Numbered from the stretch's first letter, positions 45,342-55,577 are shown. The stretch: DNA of 64,000 bases from Sporomusa ovata DSM 2662 (GCF_000445445.1 NZ_ASXP01000005.1:500008-564007), one strand, 5' to 3'. Made by a program: numbers and translations. The notes: generated by a model not told the origin, from the letters alone.

Positions 45342-47077
45342 TGCTGAAGCAACTACACAATATCACTACAGGCAACCCAAAGAAACTACTAAAACCCATT
45401 CGTTGGGCGGTTTTTGCCAATTTAGCCAATATGTTTCCGTTCGGCTGCATGGCCATGGCGGTGGCCATGCTTTACGCCTACTACGCCAAGGAGCAGGCCT
45501 CCCTGAATATACAAGGTTTATGGCTTGCCTGGGGAGGTATGGTGCTGTTCCTCGCCCTGGTGTTTATCGGCGAACTAAAATCTTACCGCTCCATTTACCG
45601 CAGCGGTTATGCGTCTTCCGCCGCAGGGCGGGCAAATCTGGCCGAGCATATCCGCAAGCTGCCGCTGGGCTTTCTGATGAGCAAGGACCCCGGCGAACTG
45701 GGGCATATGATGATGAGTGATTTTAACCAGCTAGAAAATGCTGTGACAAATATACCACAACTGGTGAGCGGTGCTCTTGTGCCGGTACTGGCGTTTGTTG
45801 CACTGAGTTTTATGGACTGGCAAATAGCTGTAGCCATGTTTGCGGGATTTCCCGTATCGTTGCTGGTTCTATGGGGAATTTCCGGTTTGGAACGAAAATT
45901 GGGCGCGCGCCATGCGAGAGCTAAAATTACAGCGGCGAACCGCCTGCAGGAATACCTTTTGGGCATGAAAATTATCAAGGCTTACAATCTGAGGGGCGAA
46001 AACTTCAGCCGCTTGGGGCAGGCTTTTTATCGTTATATGAACGAAAGCATCAAACTGGAAGGCATACTGGGCCCCTTCTTTTTAGTCGCCATTGCCTTTA
46101 TCCAGACCGGCTTGTCGTTGATTACCATGGCAGGCGTTTATCTCCTCTTGGGCGGTGAAATTACGGTACCGTTGTTTGCCCTGTTTTTACTGGCGGGCAC
46201 TCATGTTTTTGATCCACTGTCGGTCGCCATCCTGCGCCTGCCTGCGTTTCGCTATGACGTTATGGCGGGCGAACGCATTGTAAGCCTGCTTAAAGAGCCA
46301 GTCATGGCAGGAGAAAAAGAACCGCCGGCGGACCACGACATCCGCTTGGAGAACGTGACCTTCGGTTACGGCCGAAATACGGTGTTGGACAATGTTTCGC
46401 TGGAGATGAAGGCAGGAACACTTACAGCGATCGTTGGCCCGTCAGGCAGCGGGAAAAGTACGCTGCTGCGTTTGATTGCGCGGTTTTACGACCCGCAGCA
46501 GGGCAGGGTGCTGTTCGGTGGCAGCGATGAACGGGAAATGGACCCGGAAAAGCTGATGCAAAAAATCTCCATGGTGTTTCAGGACGTCTACTTGTTTGCC
46601 GATACCATCACCAACAACATTCGCTATGGGCGAGAAAATGCCGTCCAGGAAGAAATCGAAGCAGCGGCTAAAGAGGCCTGCTGCCATGATTTTATCGCCC
46701 GGCTGCCGCAAGGTTATGACACCATGGTAGGGGAAGGTGGCTCAACGCTTTCCGGTGGTGAAAAACAGCGTATCTCCATTGCCCGGGCCATCCTTAAAAA
46801 TGTGCCGGTCATTTTGCTGGATGAGGCCACTTCTTCCCTTGATCCGGAAAACGAATTGGAAGTACAAAAAGCGATCAGCCGTTTGATTCAGGGGCGCACC
46901 GTAATTCTAATCGCCCACCGGCTGAAAACCGTTGTAAAGGCTGACAACATCATTGTACTGGACAAAGGAAAGGTGGTAGAACAGGGAACTCATGCAGCAC
47001 TCCTTAGCAATAACGGTCTGTATGCCCGGCTCTGGGAGTTGCAGATGAAAACCGGCGGCTGGCGCATTTCGGCGTAA
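45341..47077 (+). CDS. ABC transporter, fused permease-ATPase (YbtQ/IrtB-like half)
   Basis: 578 residues, membrane domain then ATPase: Walker A GPSGSGKSTLLRL, signature LSGGEKQRISIARAI, Walker B VILLDEATSSLDPENE. ATG 45341 overlaps the stop of the YbtP-like gene (TAATG), so the two are translationally coupled. YbtQ/IrtB-type partners work with YbtP/IrtA in ferric-siderophore uptake. With the ECF system, this locus has two distinct inner-membrane transport routes. Followed by a strong hairpin terminator. Confidence 0.9.
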   Translation: MLKQLHNITTGNPKKLLKPIRWAVFANLANMFPFGCMAMAVAMLYAYYAKEQASLNIQGLWLAWGGMVLFLALVFIGELKSYRSIYRSGYASSAAGRANLAEHIRKLPLGFLMSKDPGELGHMMMSDFNQLENAVTNIPQLVSGALVPVLAFVALSFMDWQIAVAMFAGFPVSLLVLWGISGLERKLGARHARAKITAANRLQEYLLGMKIIKAYNLRGENFSRLGQAFYRYMNESIKLEGILGPFFLVAIAFIQTGLSLITMAGVYLLLGGEITVPLFALFLLAGTHVFDPLSVAILRLPAFRYDVMAGERIVSLLKEPVMAGEKEPPADHDIRLENVTFGYGRNTVLDNVSLEMKAGTLTAIVGPSGSGKSTLLRLIARFYDPQQGRVLFGGSDEREMDPEKLMQKISMVFQDVYLFADTITNNIRYGRENAVQEEIEAAAKEACCHDFIARLPQGYDTMVGEGGSTLSGGEKQRISIARAILKNVPVILLDEATSSLDPENELEVQKAISRLIQGRTVILIAHRLKTVVKADNIIVLDKGKVVEQGTHAALLSNNGLYARLWELQMKTGGWRISA

Positions 47078-47094
47078 GACGCTTATTATATAAG

Positions 47095-47144
47095 ATGGGG
47101 CTGTTCAAAACAGGATCAAAAATCCTTGTTTTGAACAGCCCCAT
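47095..47144 (+). terminator. Terminator after the ABC transporter operon
   Basis: A very long stem: ATGGGGCTGTTCAAAACAGG (47095 onward) pairs with its complement ending GAACAGCCCCAT at 47144, with one bulged base and a five-base loop. No strong T-run follows. Confidence 0.65.
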
Positions 47145-47206
47145 AGTTATTTCCGGCCGCAGTCAAACCGTCTTCACTTTCGTTAGGATGATTCCGGTTT
47201 GATAGG

Positions 47207-47935
47207 TTACGGTTTAAAGTCACCCATCATCTCAATAGGGCATTTTCCCAGGTTGCGAAACCCCACATGCGGCCGTTCATAATTGTAATGGCGAAGCCAG
47301 GCAGCGAAATCCGCCTGCAATTCCTCGACCATATCATGCAAGTTGTTGGAAAACATCGGGCCAAACAGTTCATTCAAAACGGTGCGCTTAAACCTTTCAA
47401 TAAAACCATTGGTTTTAGGATTATGGACTGCAGTACACCGGTGTTCCATCTTGTTGGCAGTAAGGAAACTCTCGTACAGCCGGCTTTCTTTACTGCCAAA
47501 TTCCTGTCCGTTGTCAGTGAAAACAGTCCCTATAGAAATTTTCCGCGCCCGGTAGAAAGGCAGCACAGCGTTGCGCAGTACAGCCACAGCGCCTTCCACT
47601 GTTTTGCCGGCATAGAGCAATCCGAAAGCAAAGGAACTGTACATATCGACAACGGCATGCAAGTAAATCTGACCGAAATTGGTGAGCGTGCCGGCATAAA
47701 AGAAGTCCTGCACCAGCAGCTCACCGGGACGGACCACCATTGTCTGACGCTCCTTGAAACAAGGATTATATTGTTCGATTTTCCTGATCTCTTGCGGCGT
47801 AAGCGGCCAGCCTTCACGCAAGTGCCTTTCCTCCAGCTTTAACCAGCGCTGGTACTGGTATTTGAAATTCAACTTTACTAGGTTAAAATCAAACCGGGCG
47901 AAAACGGTCATAGACAAGAGCAGTATCCCAGTCAA
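47207..47935 (-). pseudogene. IS481-family transposase, N-terminally truncated
   Basis: 242 residues holding the rve integrase core: PGELLVQDFFYAGTL (first Asp), GTVFTDNGQEFGS (second Asp), KTNGFIERFKRTVLNELF (final Glu), RHYNYERPHVGF. The N-terminal helix-turn-helix part of IS481 enzymes is missing; upstream of 47935 the sequence changes frame and content. An inactive remnant at the right border of the siderophore locus. Confidence 0.75.
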
Positions 47936-47993
47936 ACCAGGATGCTGGCCGGAGCTTGTATTTTTTCAAGATAAAGAAAGCGAGTGATACATA

Positions 47994-48465
47994 ATGACGC
48001 TTATAGAAGCGTTAGAAACGCTAAAGAGCAAAGGAGTTACTAAATTGTCCGGTATGATTGGAGAAAGCGATATTGACAAATACATTGATCATGCTGTACA
48101 AAGCCACGAAATCAGTGCAAACCTGGCTCACATCCCCTGTCACAAATACCATCTAGACATGAGGATGACCATTATATCATTGAAACCAATGGGCATTTCA
48201 TCATTGCGACACATTATGGCACTTTTGATATGGCCACTTATGGCAATTATGACACGGAAGAAGAAATGCATGCCGACTTTGACGAATATATAATAATGAA
48301 ACAAGCTGAAGCAATTGCAGACCAAAAAGTTAAGGCTGGAAGCAAATTCCCACGTGCCGTAGGCTGGCTGTAGCTATTAACGAACTCAGGCAGGCTAACG
48401 CTGCAGCACATGCCGCATTTGAACGTGAATATGGATGCCTGGCCATCAAAGGGGAATTGAAATGA
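47994..48465 (+). CDS. Hypothetical protein of a mobile element, split by two one-base frameshifts
   Basis: Three frames join into one protein of about 157 residues: MTLIEALETLKSKGVTKLSG ... up to about 48160; DHYIIETNGHFIIATHYGTF ... to about 48364; then LAVAINELRQANAAAHAAFE ... ending at TGA 48463-48465. Both joins need one extra base in a short run (GG to GGG near 48155; C to CC near 48364). The stop overlaps the ATG of the next gene (ATGA). No family recognised; context with a PcfJ-like gene points to plasmid or conjugative-element origin. Confidence 0.55.
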
Positions 48466-48656
48466 TTGGTTTTCAAATACGGAAAAAGGGAGCAAACATA
48501 ACAGCCACGGTATTCAACAACACTGTGGTGTTTGATTTGATCTATAAAATGCCGAATGATGAAACAATGGCAATTGAAGTATCTAGTTGGTCAGAGCTGG
48601 CAGGCGTTGGAGATATTTACGAAACAGACAATTTTACCGTGGAAGTGATTGGTTAA
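48462..48656 (+). CDS. Hypothetical small protein (64 aa)
   Basis: ATG 48462 overlaps the preceding stop and is preceded by AGGGGAA. The protein (MIGFQIRKKGANITATVFNN ... TDNFTVEVIG) is beta-rich and acidic at the C-terminus. Followed by a strong terminator, so it ends a two-gene unit. Family not recognised. Confidence 0.55.
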   Translation: MIGFQIRKKGANITATVFNNTVVFDLIYKMPNDETMAIEVSSWSELAGVGDIYETDNFTVEVIG

Positions 48657-48680
48657 GGTAATTTGAACGCTATTCGCAAG

Positions 48681-48720
48681 ACAGCGCTTGACGCAAAATG
48701 ACGTCAAGCGCTGTTTTTTC
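48681..48720 (+). terminator. Rho-independent terminator
   Basis: ACAGCGCTTGACG (48681-48693) pairs with CGTCAAGCGCTGT (48702-48714), followed by TTTTTTC. Classic intrinsic terminator for the 47994-48656 unit. Confidence 0.88.
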
Positions 48721-48788
48721 TTGAGAAACGTAAAACTACCGGCTTACCCTGCCGGTAGTTATCCTATTGCAAAAATGGAGGTAAGAAT

Positions 48789-49556
48789 ATGGACATAATG
48801 GAACAGGCCATCAATAAACTGGATATGGAACTGGAAAAATCACCGGATGACCGCGGCTACCTTTGCGCCATCAATCAGCTAGTCCGCATGTTGCTGCTGG
48901 AAGATGAAAGCTATGCGGACAAGGTGTTGGAAGAAACACACACATTGGAACGCGCATATAAGACCATGCAGTATATCGCAAAAAAGAATCGGGGAACCGC
49001 TACCTGGTTTGCTCAATACCCGCAGCTCAAATATCTCAGCAAGTGCGGACTCAGCGAATTTGTCAAAGCCTATTTGGAACGCTATCCGGTTACGCGCGGC
49101 CTATTAAACTGGCGCGGTAAATCCTTGCAAAAAGTTTTGGGATTTCAACCAACCAAACAGGAACTTTGCCATATCGGAAAAGCCAAGTTGTCCGGTGTGA
49201 GAATAGCCAGCTGGATTACACTTAGAAAAAGCGGCTGCCCGGTTCATTTACCGGACCTGGATACCTATGGCTGGTTTGAAGAAACCTCAGTTCTCTCCGA
49301 GTTGCGTGAAGTAGTTCCTCTTGACAAGCTGTTCGCTTACCAAAAAAGATTGGAAAAACGCGGTGAATTAACCGCGTATTTTTTTCGCGATTATTGGGAT
49401 TATTTGAGAGAATGCAAGCAGCTTAACTTTGATATGTCCCGTAAAGAGACTTTATACCCGAACAAGCTGGCGGAAAAGCATCTGCAAAACCAGTTGAGAA
49501 TCAAACAAAAGAGAAGCCGGCTGCTGGACGAAAAATTCACTGTGGTGCTAGAATAA
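48789..49556 (+). pseudogene. PcfJ-like protein, truncated by an IS3 insertion
   Basis: 255 residues from ATG 48789 with TGGAGGTAAG upstream. The C-terminal section (YFFRDYWDYLRECKQLNFDM ... LYPNKLAEKH) matches the mid-part of PcfJ-like proteins of conjugative plasmids and phages. The normal continuation with the conserved PcfJ C-terminal domain (the HHCVGG-type region) is absent, and the frame ends in a few unrelated residues right where the IS3 element begins. The name PcfJ comes from an enterococcal conjugation plasmid; function unproven. Confidence 0.65.
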
Positions 49557-49630
49557 AAATAGTGCAAACTAAATATGGAAAGTTCCCAATAAATTGTTAC
49601 AATAACTAACAAGATATGGAGGGACTTAAC

Positions 49631-49918
49631 ATGGCCATACACTATACTCAGAAATTTAAAGAAGATGCAGCGGTTTATTATAATGACCATAAGGATTTAG
49701 GTGTGAATGGATGCGCTAAAAATCTAGGCATCAGTAAATCAGCATTAAGCAAATGGGTAAATGCTGCAAAAGAACAAGGTGGAAAAGTACCAACCAGGGG
49801 AGCGGGTAATTATTCAAGTGATGAAGCTAAAGAAATCGCGCGCTTAAAGAAGGAGTTGCGTGATGCGCAGGATGCACTTGATGTATTAAAAAAAGCAATC
49901 AACATTCTGGGAAAATGA
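49631..49918 (+). CDS. IS3-family transposase OrfA
   Basis: 95 residues from ATG 49631 (MAIHYTQKFKEDAAVYYNDH), with TATGGAGGG upstream. A helix-turn-helix (CAKNLGISKSALSKWVNAAK) binds the IS ends and a C-terminal leucine-zipper-like coiled coil (IARLKKELRDAQDALDVLKK) is typical. OrfA and OrfB overlap as ATGA at 49915-49918, the place for coupling or frameshift production of the fused transposase. Confidence 0.85.
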   Translation: MAIHYTQKFKEDAAVYYNDHKDLGVNGCAKNLGISKSALSKWVNAAKEQGGKVPTRGAGNYSSDEAKEIARLKKELRDAQDALDVLKKAINILGK

Positions 49919-50826
49919 CAGAAGCCATATACATTGAAGTTACCGCTAAAAAAGAAGAACTCGATAAAAAACGCCGGGTTTCTATCAGCGGAATGTTGAA
50001 GCATTTAGGCGTTTCAAGATCAGGCTATACTGCCTGACTCAAGAGATCTCCCTCTGAGCAATCAAAAAGGAAAGCGAGAATTAAGCAAAAGATACAGGAA
50101 ATATATGACGAATCTCATCAGAATTATGGGGCTCCTAAAATAAAGGAGAAACTTCTTACTCAGGGTGAAGTCATTGCTGAAAAAACGGTTGGGAACTATA
50201 TGAGAGAAATGGGAATTAAGGCTCAGTATATTAAACCTTATACCGTAACCACCATCAATTCGGATTTTGACAGCAAATTAATAAATGTATTAAACGAGCA
50301 GTTTAATCCAACGGAACCAAATGCTGTATGGTGCTCAGATATTACTTATATCTGGACATTTGATGGCTTTGTATACCTTACAAGTATAATGGATTTGTTT
50401 TCACGAAAGATTATTGCATGGACATTGAGTCATACGCTGGAAACAGAACATGTTATAGCGACAATAAATAAAGCCAAAGAAAAACGCAAAATTGACAGAC
50501 CCCTGGTAATGCATAGTGACAGGGGATGTCAGTACGTATCAAATGATTACCGAAATGCGACGGAAGGAATGATACTAAGCTATTCAAAGAAAGCCTATTC
50601 TTGGGACAATGCATGTATTGAAGCATTTCATGCTTTAATAAAGAGAGAATGGCTAAACAGATACAAGATCTTTGATTATAGGCATGCATATCGATTAATT
50701 TTTGAATATATCGAGACTTTTTATAACACAAGAAGAATCCATGGTCATTGTGGATATCTTTCACCAGATCAATGGGAGTGTTTCGCAAACTGTGTAAATG
50801 GAATAATCATCCAGATTATTGGGTAA
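49915..50826 (+). pseudogene. IS3-family transposase OrfB with in-frame TGA
   Basis: From ATG 49915 the frame reads the OrfB N-terminus (MLKHLGVSRSGYTA), meets TGA at 50035-50037 where the family has Trp (SGYxAWLKR), and continues in frame: NYGAPKIKEKLL, then the DDE core VWCSDITYIWTFDGFVYLTS, MHSDRGCQYVS, AYSWDNACIEAFHALIKREW. Catalytic D, D and E are present. A single G-to-A change would explain the stop. About 303 residues without it. Confidence 0.8.
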
Positions 50827-50997
50827 GCTAACTCATGCTTTTACTCATATGCAGGATAGGGCAACGCAGAGGTGCGACCCGAGCGGCGTATGAGGTTAGG
50901 CGAGGCGGCGATGCTCACGAGAGCGTCGCCTTTCTGGTAGCCGCCTTGGAAAACAAAAGCGATAAACCTCGGGGGTTCGGGGGCTGAGCCCCCGTGA

Positions 50998-52215
50998 TTA
51001 AGCACTAAGTGATCGCTGGAACCTGCCATCGAAAAATATCATGAGTTGCCCTATTATAATTCCCCAATCACGAACTGGCATACTCCACTTTTTGGTAATT
51101 TCTTGTATCGACAGGAAAACTGACTTTCTGACAGCATCATCGGTAGGGTAGATCGTCTTGGTCTTGGTATATTTGCGCAGCATCCGATGAAACCCCTCCA
51201 CTGCATTGGTGGTATAAATGAGCCGCCGAACTTCTTCTGGATACTTAAAATAGGTGGAAAGCTCTGTCCAATTTGCCTCCCAGGACTTTACAATCTGAGG
51301 ATATTTCTTGCCCCATTTCTCGCCAAATTCCTCTAACCGGTACTCGGCATCATCTAAAGATAACGCTCCATAGACAAGCTTCAGATCGGCCATAACCGCC
51401 TTAATGTCCTTGTACGGCACATATTTTGTGGAGTTGCGGATTTGATGAATGACACAAAGCTGCTGCTCTGTTTTTGGGAAAACCGTGGCTATCGCATCCG
51501 AAAAACCGCTCAAATTGTCCCGGCAGGCTATCAAAATGTCCTGCACGCCCCGATTTTTCAACTCATTACAGATGGTCAGCCAGAAAGAGGCGCTCTCGTT
51601 TTCCGACATCCATATGCCCAGGATCTCTTTTCTGCCATCCATGTTGATACCTAACACCGAATAGACACACTTGTTGATAATTTTGGCATCTTTTCGTACT
51701 TTGAACACGATGCCATCCAAAAATACGATAGGGTAGAGGCCATCCAAGGGTCTGACCTGCCATTCCTGTACCGCTGGCATGATTTTGTCGGTGATCCGGC
51801 TGATAAGACTGGCCGACGCTTCTACTCCGTAGATGTCACGCAGATGGTCTTCAATGTCACGGTTCGACATCCCTTTCGCATACATAGCGATAATTCGGCC
51901 TTCTAAATCCTCCGATTTTGTCTGTCGTTTCTCTACCACTTGAGGGGCAAATGTGCCGTTTCGGTCTCGAGGGACACGTAATTCAGTTTCACCAAGCTCG
52001 GTTTGTAGGGTCTTTTTCCCATAGCCGTTCCGGCTGTTTCCACTGTTATTCCCCGACAAATCATGTTTTTGGTAACCAAGGTGTTCGTCCATCTCTGCTT
52101 CAAGCATCTCTTCAAGCGTACTTTTAAACAGCGATTTAAGCAGCTTGTGAACATCCTCCATGTTTGTACATTGCTTGGATAACAGGCCTACTAATTCTTG
52201 TTCGCGTTCGTGCAT
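50998..52215 (-). mobile_element. IS256-family transposase gene, intact
   Basis: 405 residues, the usual length. Mutator-type DDE transposase: LYPIVFLDGIVFKVRKDAK (first Asp), ILIACRDNLSGFSDAI (second Asp), and YTTNAVEGFHRMLRKYTKTK (Glu). N-terminal MEDVHKLLKSLFKSTLEEML and YQKHDLSGNNSGNSRNGYG are standard. ATG 52215. An inverted repeat GGGGGCTGAGCCCCC near 50980 may be the terminator. I could not identify the terminal inverted repeats or target duplication with confidence. Confidence 0.9.
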
Positions 52216-52334
52216 ATTGTAACATCTCCTTTATGGGGATTATTACCATTTACACACTTCCTTAAACAGTCTCAGATCAATATGAAAAAGTGCATAAGAA
52301 AGTACAGCTTGCAGGGTAAGGTAAATACATATAT

Positions 52335-53078
52335 TTACAGAATGTTTATTGGACTAAATTCCACATTTAAGTTGTACTTTTTCTTGACATAGTACCATAA
52401 GGCCGCCAACCGTCCACCAAAAACGCCGCCGGTATCAATTCCAATTTTATCTTTATAAGTGGTATCATACCAAATTCGCACCTGGGATTTCTTAAACTTC
52501 TTATCGTAAGAATAGAGTTTCCAGGTCGGTTCATGCCCAAATATAAGAACTTTTCCTTTATATGCCGGACTGTAAGGAAATCGATTTTCCATCCATACCA
52601 GCTCGTTTTCGGTATTTTCTTCAATCGGTTTCCCGATATTAGCTCCGGCATGAGTGAATATGAAGTTACCTACTGCAAAATAAAGACGCAAGCTTTGAAC
52701 AAATTTTAAAAGCTTTGTTAATTTATTTGATGATAGATTCTCAATTTCCTCATACATGGTTGCACCCCCATTATACTTAACCCAGTTATATAGGTTTTCA
52801 GATGGATTAGTGCGCCGGGCATCACTACTTAACATTTCTACTAAGCTTTGCTCCAAAAATTGCTCATGATTGCCTTTAAGAAGTACTGCGCCCTTCTGCT
52901 GTAGTTTTTGACAGGTGGCAATGCAAGCGAGGTTTTGTGTTCCTCGATCTATCAGATCTCCGCATATCACTAATAAGTCTTTATCTGGCTCATAACCGGA
53001 TTCTTTAAGTAAATCCAAGGTTTTGTTATTTTGTCCATGTAAATCGGAAGTTGCTAAAATTCGGTCAACAGTTCGCAT
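52335..53078 (-). CDS. PPP-family metallophosphoesterase
   Basis: 247 residues from ATG 53078 (MRTVDRILATSDLHGQ); a TTG at 53108 lacks good spacing. The PPP-phosphatase metal motifs are all present: SDLHGQ (GDxHG), VICGDLIDRG (GDxxDRG), LLKGNHEQFL (GNHE), TGGVFGGRLAAL near the end, and IFGHEPTW. Resembles bacterial Ser/Thr-phosphatase-like or bis(5'-nucleosyl)-tetraphosphatase-like proteins. It is the last gene of the WYL-RtcB operon, so a phosphate-ester substrate linked to RNA repair is plausible but inferred. Confidence 0.88.
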   Translation of the reverse strand: MRTVDRILATSDLHGQNNKTLDLLKESGYEPDKDLLVICGDLIDRGTQNLACIATCQKLQQKGAVLLKGNHEQFLEQSLVEMLSSDARRTNPSENLYNWVKYNGGATMYEEIENLSSNKLTKLLKFVQSLRLYFAVGNFIFTHAGANIGKPIEENTENELVWMENRFPYSPAYKGKVLIFGHEPTWKLYSYDKKFKKSQVRIWYDTTYKDKIGIDTGGVFGGRLAALWYYVKKKYNLNVEFSPINIL

Positions 53079-53104
53079 AAAATCAACCTCTACTCCTAAA
53101 TGAA

Positions 53105-54301
53105 TCAATTACGATGAAACCATTCATCATCAGCCATATTTAGATAAATTTTATTGCCAAAATCGCCATTTGTATCGCTCCATTCATCCGGATTGAAACC
53201 AGTATCCAGCAAATCACAAAATGCTTGATAGAAGGCCTTAACTAAGACGGAACGAGATATAAGCGTTTCCGCCAAATACCCAACCTCGTATTTTTCAGCA
53301 AGTCTAAATAGCAAAAGTTCACTATTATATAAACGCTCAGCAGATAGCACTTTTTCCGTTCCTTCTTCGTCGATTGTCACTGAAACTGGCAGTTGCCCTC
53401 GCTCCACCATTTTAATCCAAGTTAGGATATCCCAAAATGGCGGAAAAACGCTAGATAATCTAATGTCGTATTTCGTATTGTCAATATAAAGGTTTAAGTT
53501 TGCCCACCCATATTCTTCAACAGTAAATTTAGCGGTCAAAGTAGAAATGTGAGCACTGGGATTCGGAGCCAGCAAATCCGCCGATCGAGAAGTCCAAATT
53601 TCGATAGCAGGCGATTTCCACTCAGCAGTAAAATTTGGTTTCCAGTTATCAGCATTAGCAAAAACCAGAAAAGGATGAACTTTAACATCCCTCCAGATAT
53701 TCATTTCAACCATGGAAGCCATCCATTCCATTAAATCACCGCGTGAAAACCATGGCATTGATTTAGCATGATTAATCTGGACATCGTACCCAGGCTGATC
53801 AATGATTTCTGTCACCATCGGAAAGTTTTTCTGTAAAGCAGCAAACAAGTCGCGTGTTGGTTCCAAGCCTACAAAACCGCTAATATCGCTTCCGGTTTCT
53901 AATCTCAGCCATTGCATACCCTCAATATCAAGTTTTTGATGGATTTGTTCACGCAAACTTTGGATATCTTTAGTTTCTTTATTCTGATTCAGAAAACTGA
54001 TTAAGAGTATCAGCTTTTCTTTTACTGCTTTATCGGTACACAATTCAATAGGCAAAATAATTCCGTTCTTTATCGCTACACCTGATCCATAAGAATTACC
54101 TATCGTAAACAATCCTTCCCTGTCAGGATCATATCGCTTCTGCGAATTGAATCCTGATCCCAACCATGCCAGAAAGAAAAACGGATATAATGAATCTATG
54201 CGACCACTAGCAATAGCTCCGCTATTGCGAAGAAATAACTGCCGTACTTTTTGAGAATCAGTGTTTTTTAGCGGCGATATTTGCGAATTTCGAAATCTCA
54301 T
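53105..54301 (-). CDS. Unknown 398-residue protein of the RtcB operon
   Basis: ATG 54301 with GAGGTGG six bases upstream. No family recognised. Visible: a Lys-rich helical segment (about 90-125: EKLILLISFLNQNKETKD), WLRLETGSDISGFVGLEPTR, a Trp-rich middle (MPWFSRGDLMEWMASMVE; NADNWKPNFTAEWKSPAIEI) and an acidic C-terminus. No signal peptide or membrane helix, so probably cytosolic. It sits between RtcB and the phosphatase, 73 bases and 26 bases from each, so it is an operon member; a role in sensing or handling damaged RNA is inference only. Confidence 0.7.
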   Translation of the reverse strand: MRFRNSQISPLKNTDSQKVRQLFLRNSGAIASGRIDSLYPFFFLAWLGSGFNSQKRYDPDREGLFTIGNSYGSGVAIKNGIILPIELCTDKAVKEKLILLISFLNQNKETKDIQSLREQIHQKLDIEGMQWLRLETGSDISGFVGLEPTRDLFAALQKNFPMVTEIIDQPGYDVQINHAKSMPWFSRGDLMEWMASMVEMNIWRDVKVHPFLVFANADNWKPNFTAEWKSPAIEIWTSRSADLLAPNPSAHISTLTAKFTVEEYGWANLNLYIDNTKYDIRLSSVFPPFWDILTWIKMVERGQLPVSVTIDEEGTEKVLSAERLYNSELLLFRLAEKYEVGYLAETLISRSVLVKAFYQAFCDLLDTGFNPDEWSDTNGDFGNKIYLNMADDEWFHRN

Positions 54302-54374
54302 TCAAATCCACCTCGAATTATTGAGTAAAAATCAACAACAGTATGATGGCATCCTTTGTAAGACAATGAAAAAG

Positions 54375-55577
54375 TTATTCCGCAGCTTTGAAATTATATA
54401 TTGGCCGTATCCTATCCACAATGTCCACCGTATCGCCAATATTTTTCACAATATCCTCCATTGGTTTATACGCAAGGGGGCATTCATCCAAAGTATCTTT
54501 ATTTACGGATGTGGTATAAATACCCTTCATTAACTCTCGATATTGAGACAATGTAAAGGACTGTCTGGCTTGCGTCCTGCTCATAATCCGACCAGCGCCA
54601 TGAGGAGCTGAGAAATTCCAATCCGGATTTCCTTTCCCTACGCAAATCAAGCTACCGTCCTGCATATTGATTGGAATTAGCAGTTTCTCAGACTTATTGG
54701 CAGAAACAGCGCCTTTTCTCAAAATCATATTATCAGTATCAATGTAGTTGTGAATGGTTGTAAACTGGTCAACCACATCTAGTTTCATTCCTTTAATTAT
54801 TTCCTCCAGCATGGCCTTCCGGTTAAGTTCAGCAAAATGTTGTACTATTTTCATATCGTGGATATAATTCTCAAAAAGTCTACCGGATAAATAGGCTAAC
54901 GCTTTTGGTATATCTGTTACTATTTCTTCCTTTTTCCGCTTAAGTTCTTTCTGGATATCTCTTCTTCGGCCCGAAGCCTTAAGTTCCGCAATAAAGGCAT
55001 CAAGCTCCGCTTTGGTATTCCCATTAAGTGATTGAAAAGCAAGCTCTTGATAAAGACTTGCCACCTCACACCCTAAGTGGCGGCTGCCGGAGTGAACAAC
55101 AATATATACATCGCCATTACTACCTTTATTGGCCTCGATAAAATGGTTTCCCCCACCTAACGTACCAATGCTGCGCCTAGCCCTTACCAAATTAACTTTA
55201 TCCCGGCACTTTAGTTCATTTAAATCAATATCTTCATTATATTTATGTTCTTTATCTCTTATATTGAATCCACATGGTATCTTCTGATAAATCAGTTTGT
55301 CGAGCTGTTGCGGTTCAATATGACGATTTCGAAGCTGAATAACCTCCATACCGCATCCGATATCTACGCCGACAAGGTTGGGTACAACCTTATCCCCAAT
55401 CGTCATTGTCGTTCCAATTGTGCAGCCTGCTCCGCCATGCACATCAGGCATAATTCGAATTTTACTGTTTTGGGTGAATTCCTGATTGCATAGTGTTTCA
55501 ATTTGATTAATAGCAATTGTGTCAATGTTTTCGGTAAAAACTAAAGCAGTATTGTGTTTTCCCTTTATCTCAAACAT
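54375..55577 (-). CDS. rtcB: RtcB-family RNA ligase
   Basis: 400 residues from ATG 55577 (MFEIKGKHNTALVF), preceded by GAGAGGT; an upstream start at 55601 lacks a ribosome site. RtcB joins RNA 2',3'-cyclic-phosphate or 3'-phosphate ends to 5'-OH ends using GTP and Mn. Metal and active-site motifs: RIMPDVHGGAGCTIG, NLVGVDIGCGM, IGTLGGGNHFIE, VVHSGSRHLG, and the guanylated His in SAPHGAGRIMSRTQAR. It is shorter than the Pyrococcus/E. coli forms, like the compact RtcB2-type group. Second gene of a four-gene operon under a WYL regulator. Confidence 0.93.
   Translation of the reverse strand: MFEIKGKHNTALVFTENIDTIAINQIETLCNQEFTQNSKIRIMPDVHGGAGCTIGTTMTIGDKVVPNLVGVDIGCGMEVIQLRNRHIEPQQLDKLIYQKIPCGFNIRDKEHKYNEDIDLNELKCRDKVNLVRARRSIGTLGGGNHFIEANKGSNGDVYIVVHSGSRHLGCEVASLYQELAFQSLNGNTKAELDAFIAELKASGRRRDIQKELKRKKEEIVTDIPKALAYLSGRLFENYIHDMKIVQHFAELNRKAMLEEIIKGMKLDVVDQFTTIHNYIDTDNMILRKGAVSANKSEKLLIPINMQDGSLICVGKGNPDWNFSAPHGAGRIMSRTQARQSFTLSQYRELMKGIYTTSVNKDTLDECPLAYKPMEDIVKNIGDTVDIVDRIRPIYNFKAAE

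Larger units (their letters stand above)
49575..50836 (+). mobile_element. IS3-family insertion sequence
   Basis: OrfA and OrfB in the usual overlapping arrangement. Left end near 49575 (GGAAAGTTCCCAATAA) and right end near 50836, whose reverse complement reads TTAGCTTACCCAATAA, an imperfect inverted repeat ending in CCCAATAA. Target duplications were not identified. OrfB carries a nonsense codon, so the copy is probably immobile. Confidence 0.75.

Noticed and set aside
617..50037. Idea that TGA is read as tryptophan or selenocysteine (TGA at 617-619 and 50035-50037)
   Set aside because: Several intact genes here end with TGA as their only sensible stop (for example the saccharopine-like gene at 20789), no SECIS-like element is evident, and isolated nonsense changes or base errors explain both cases.
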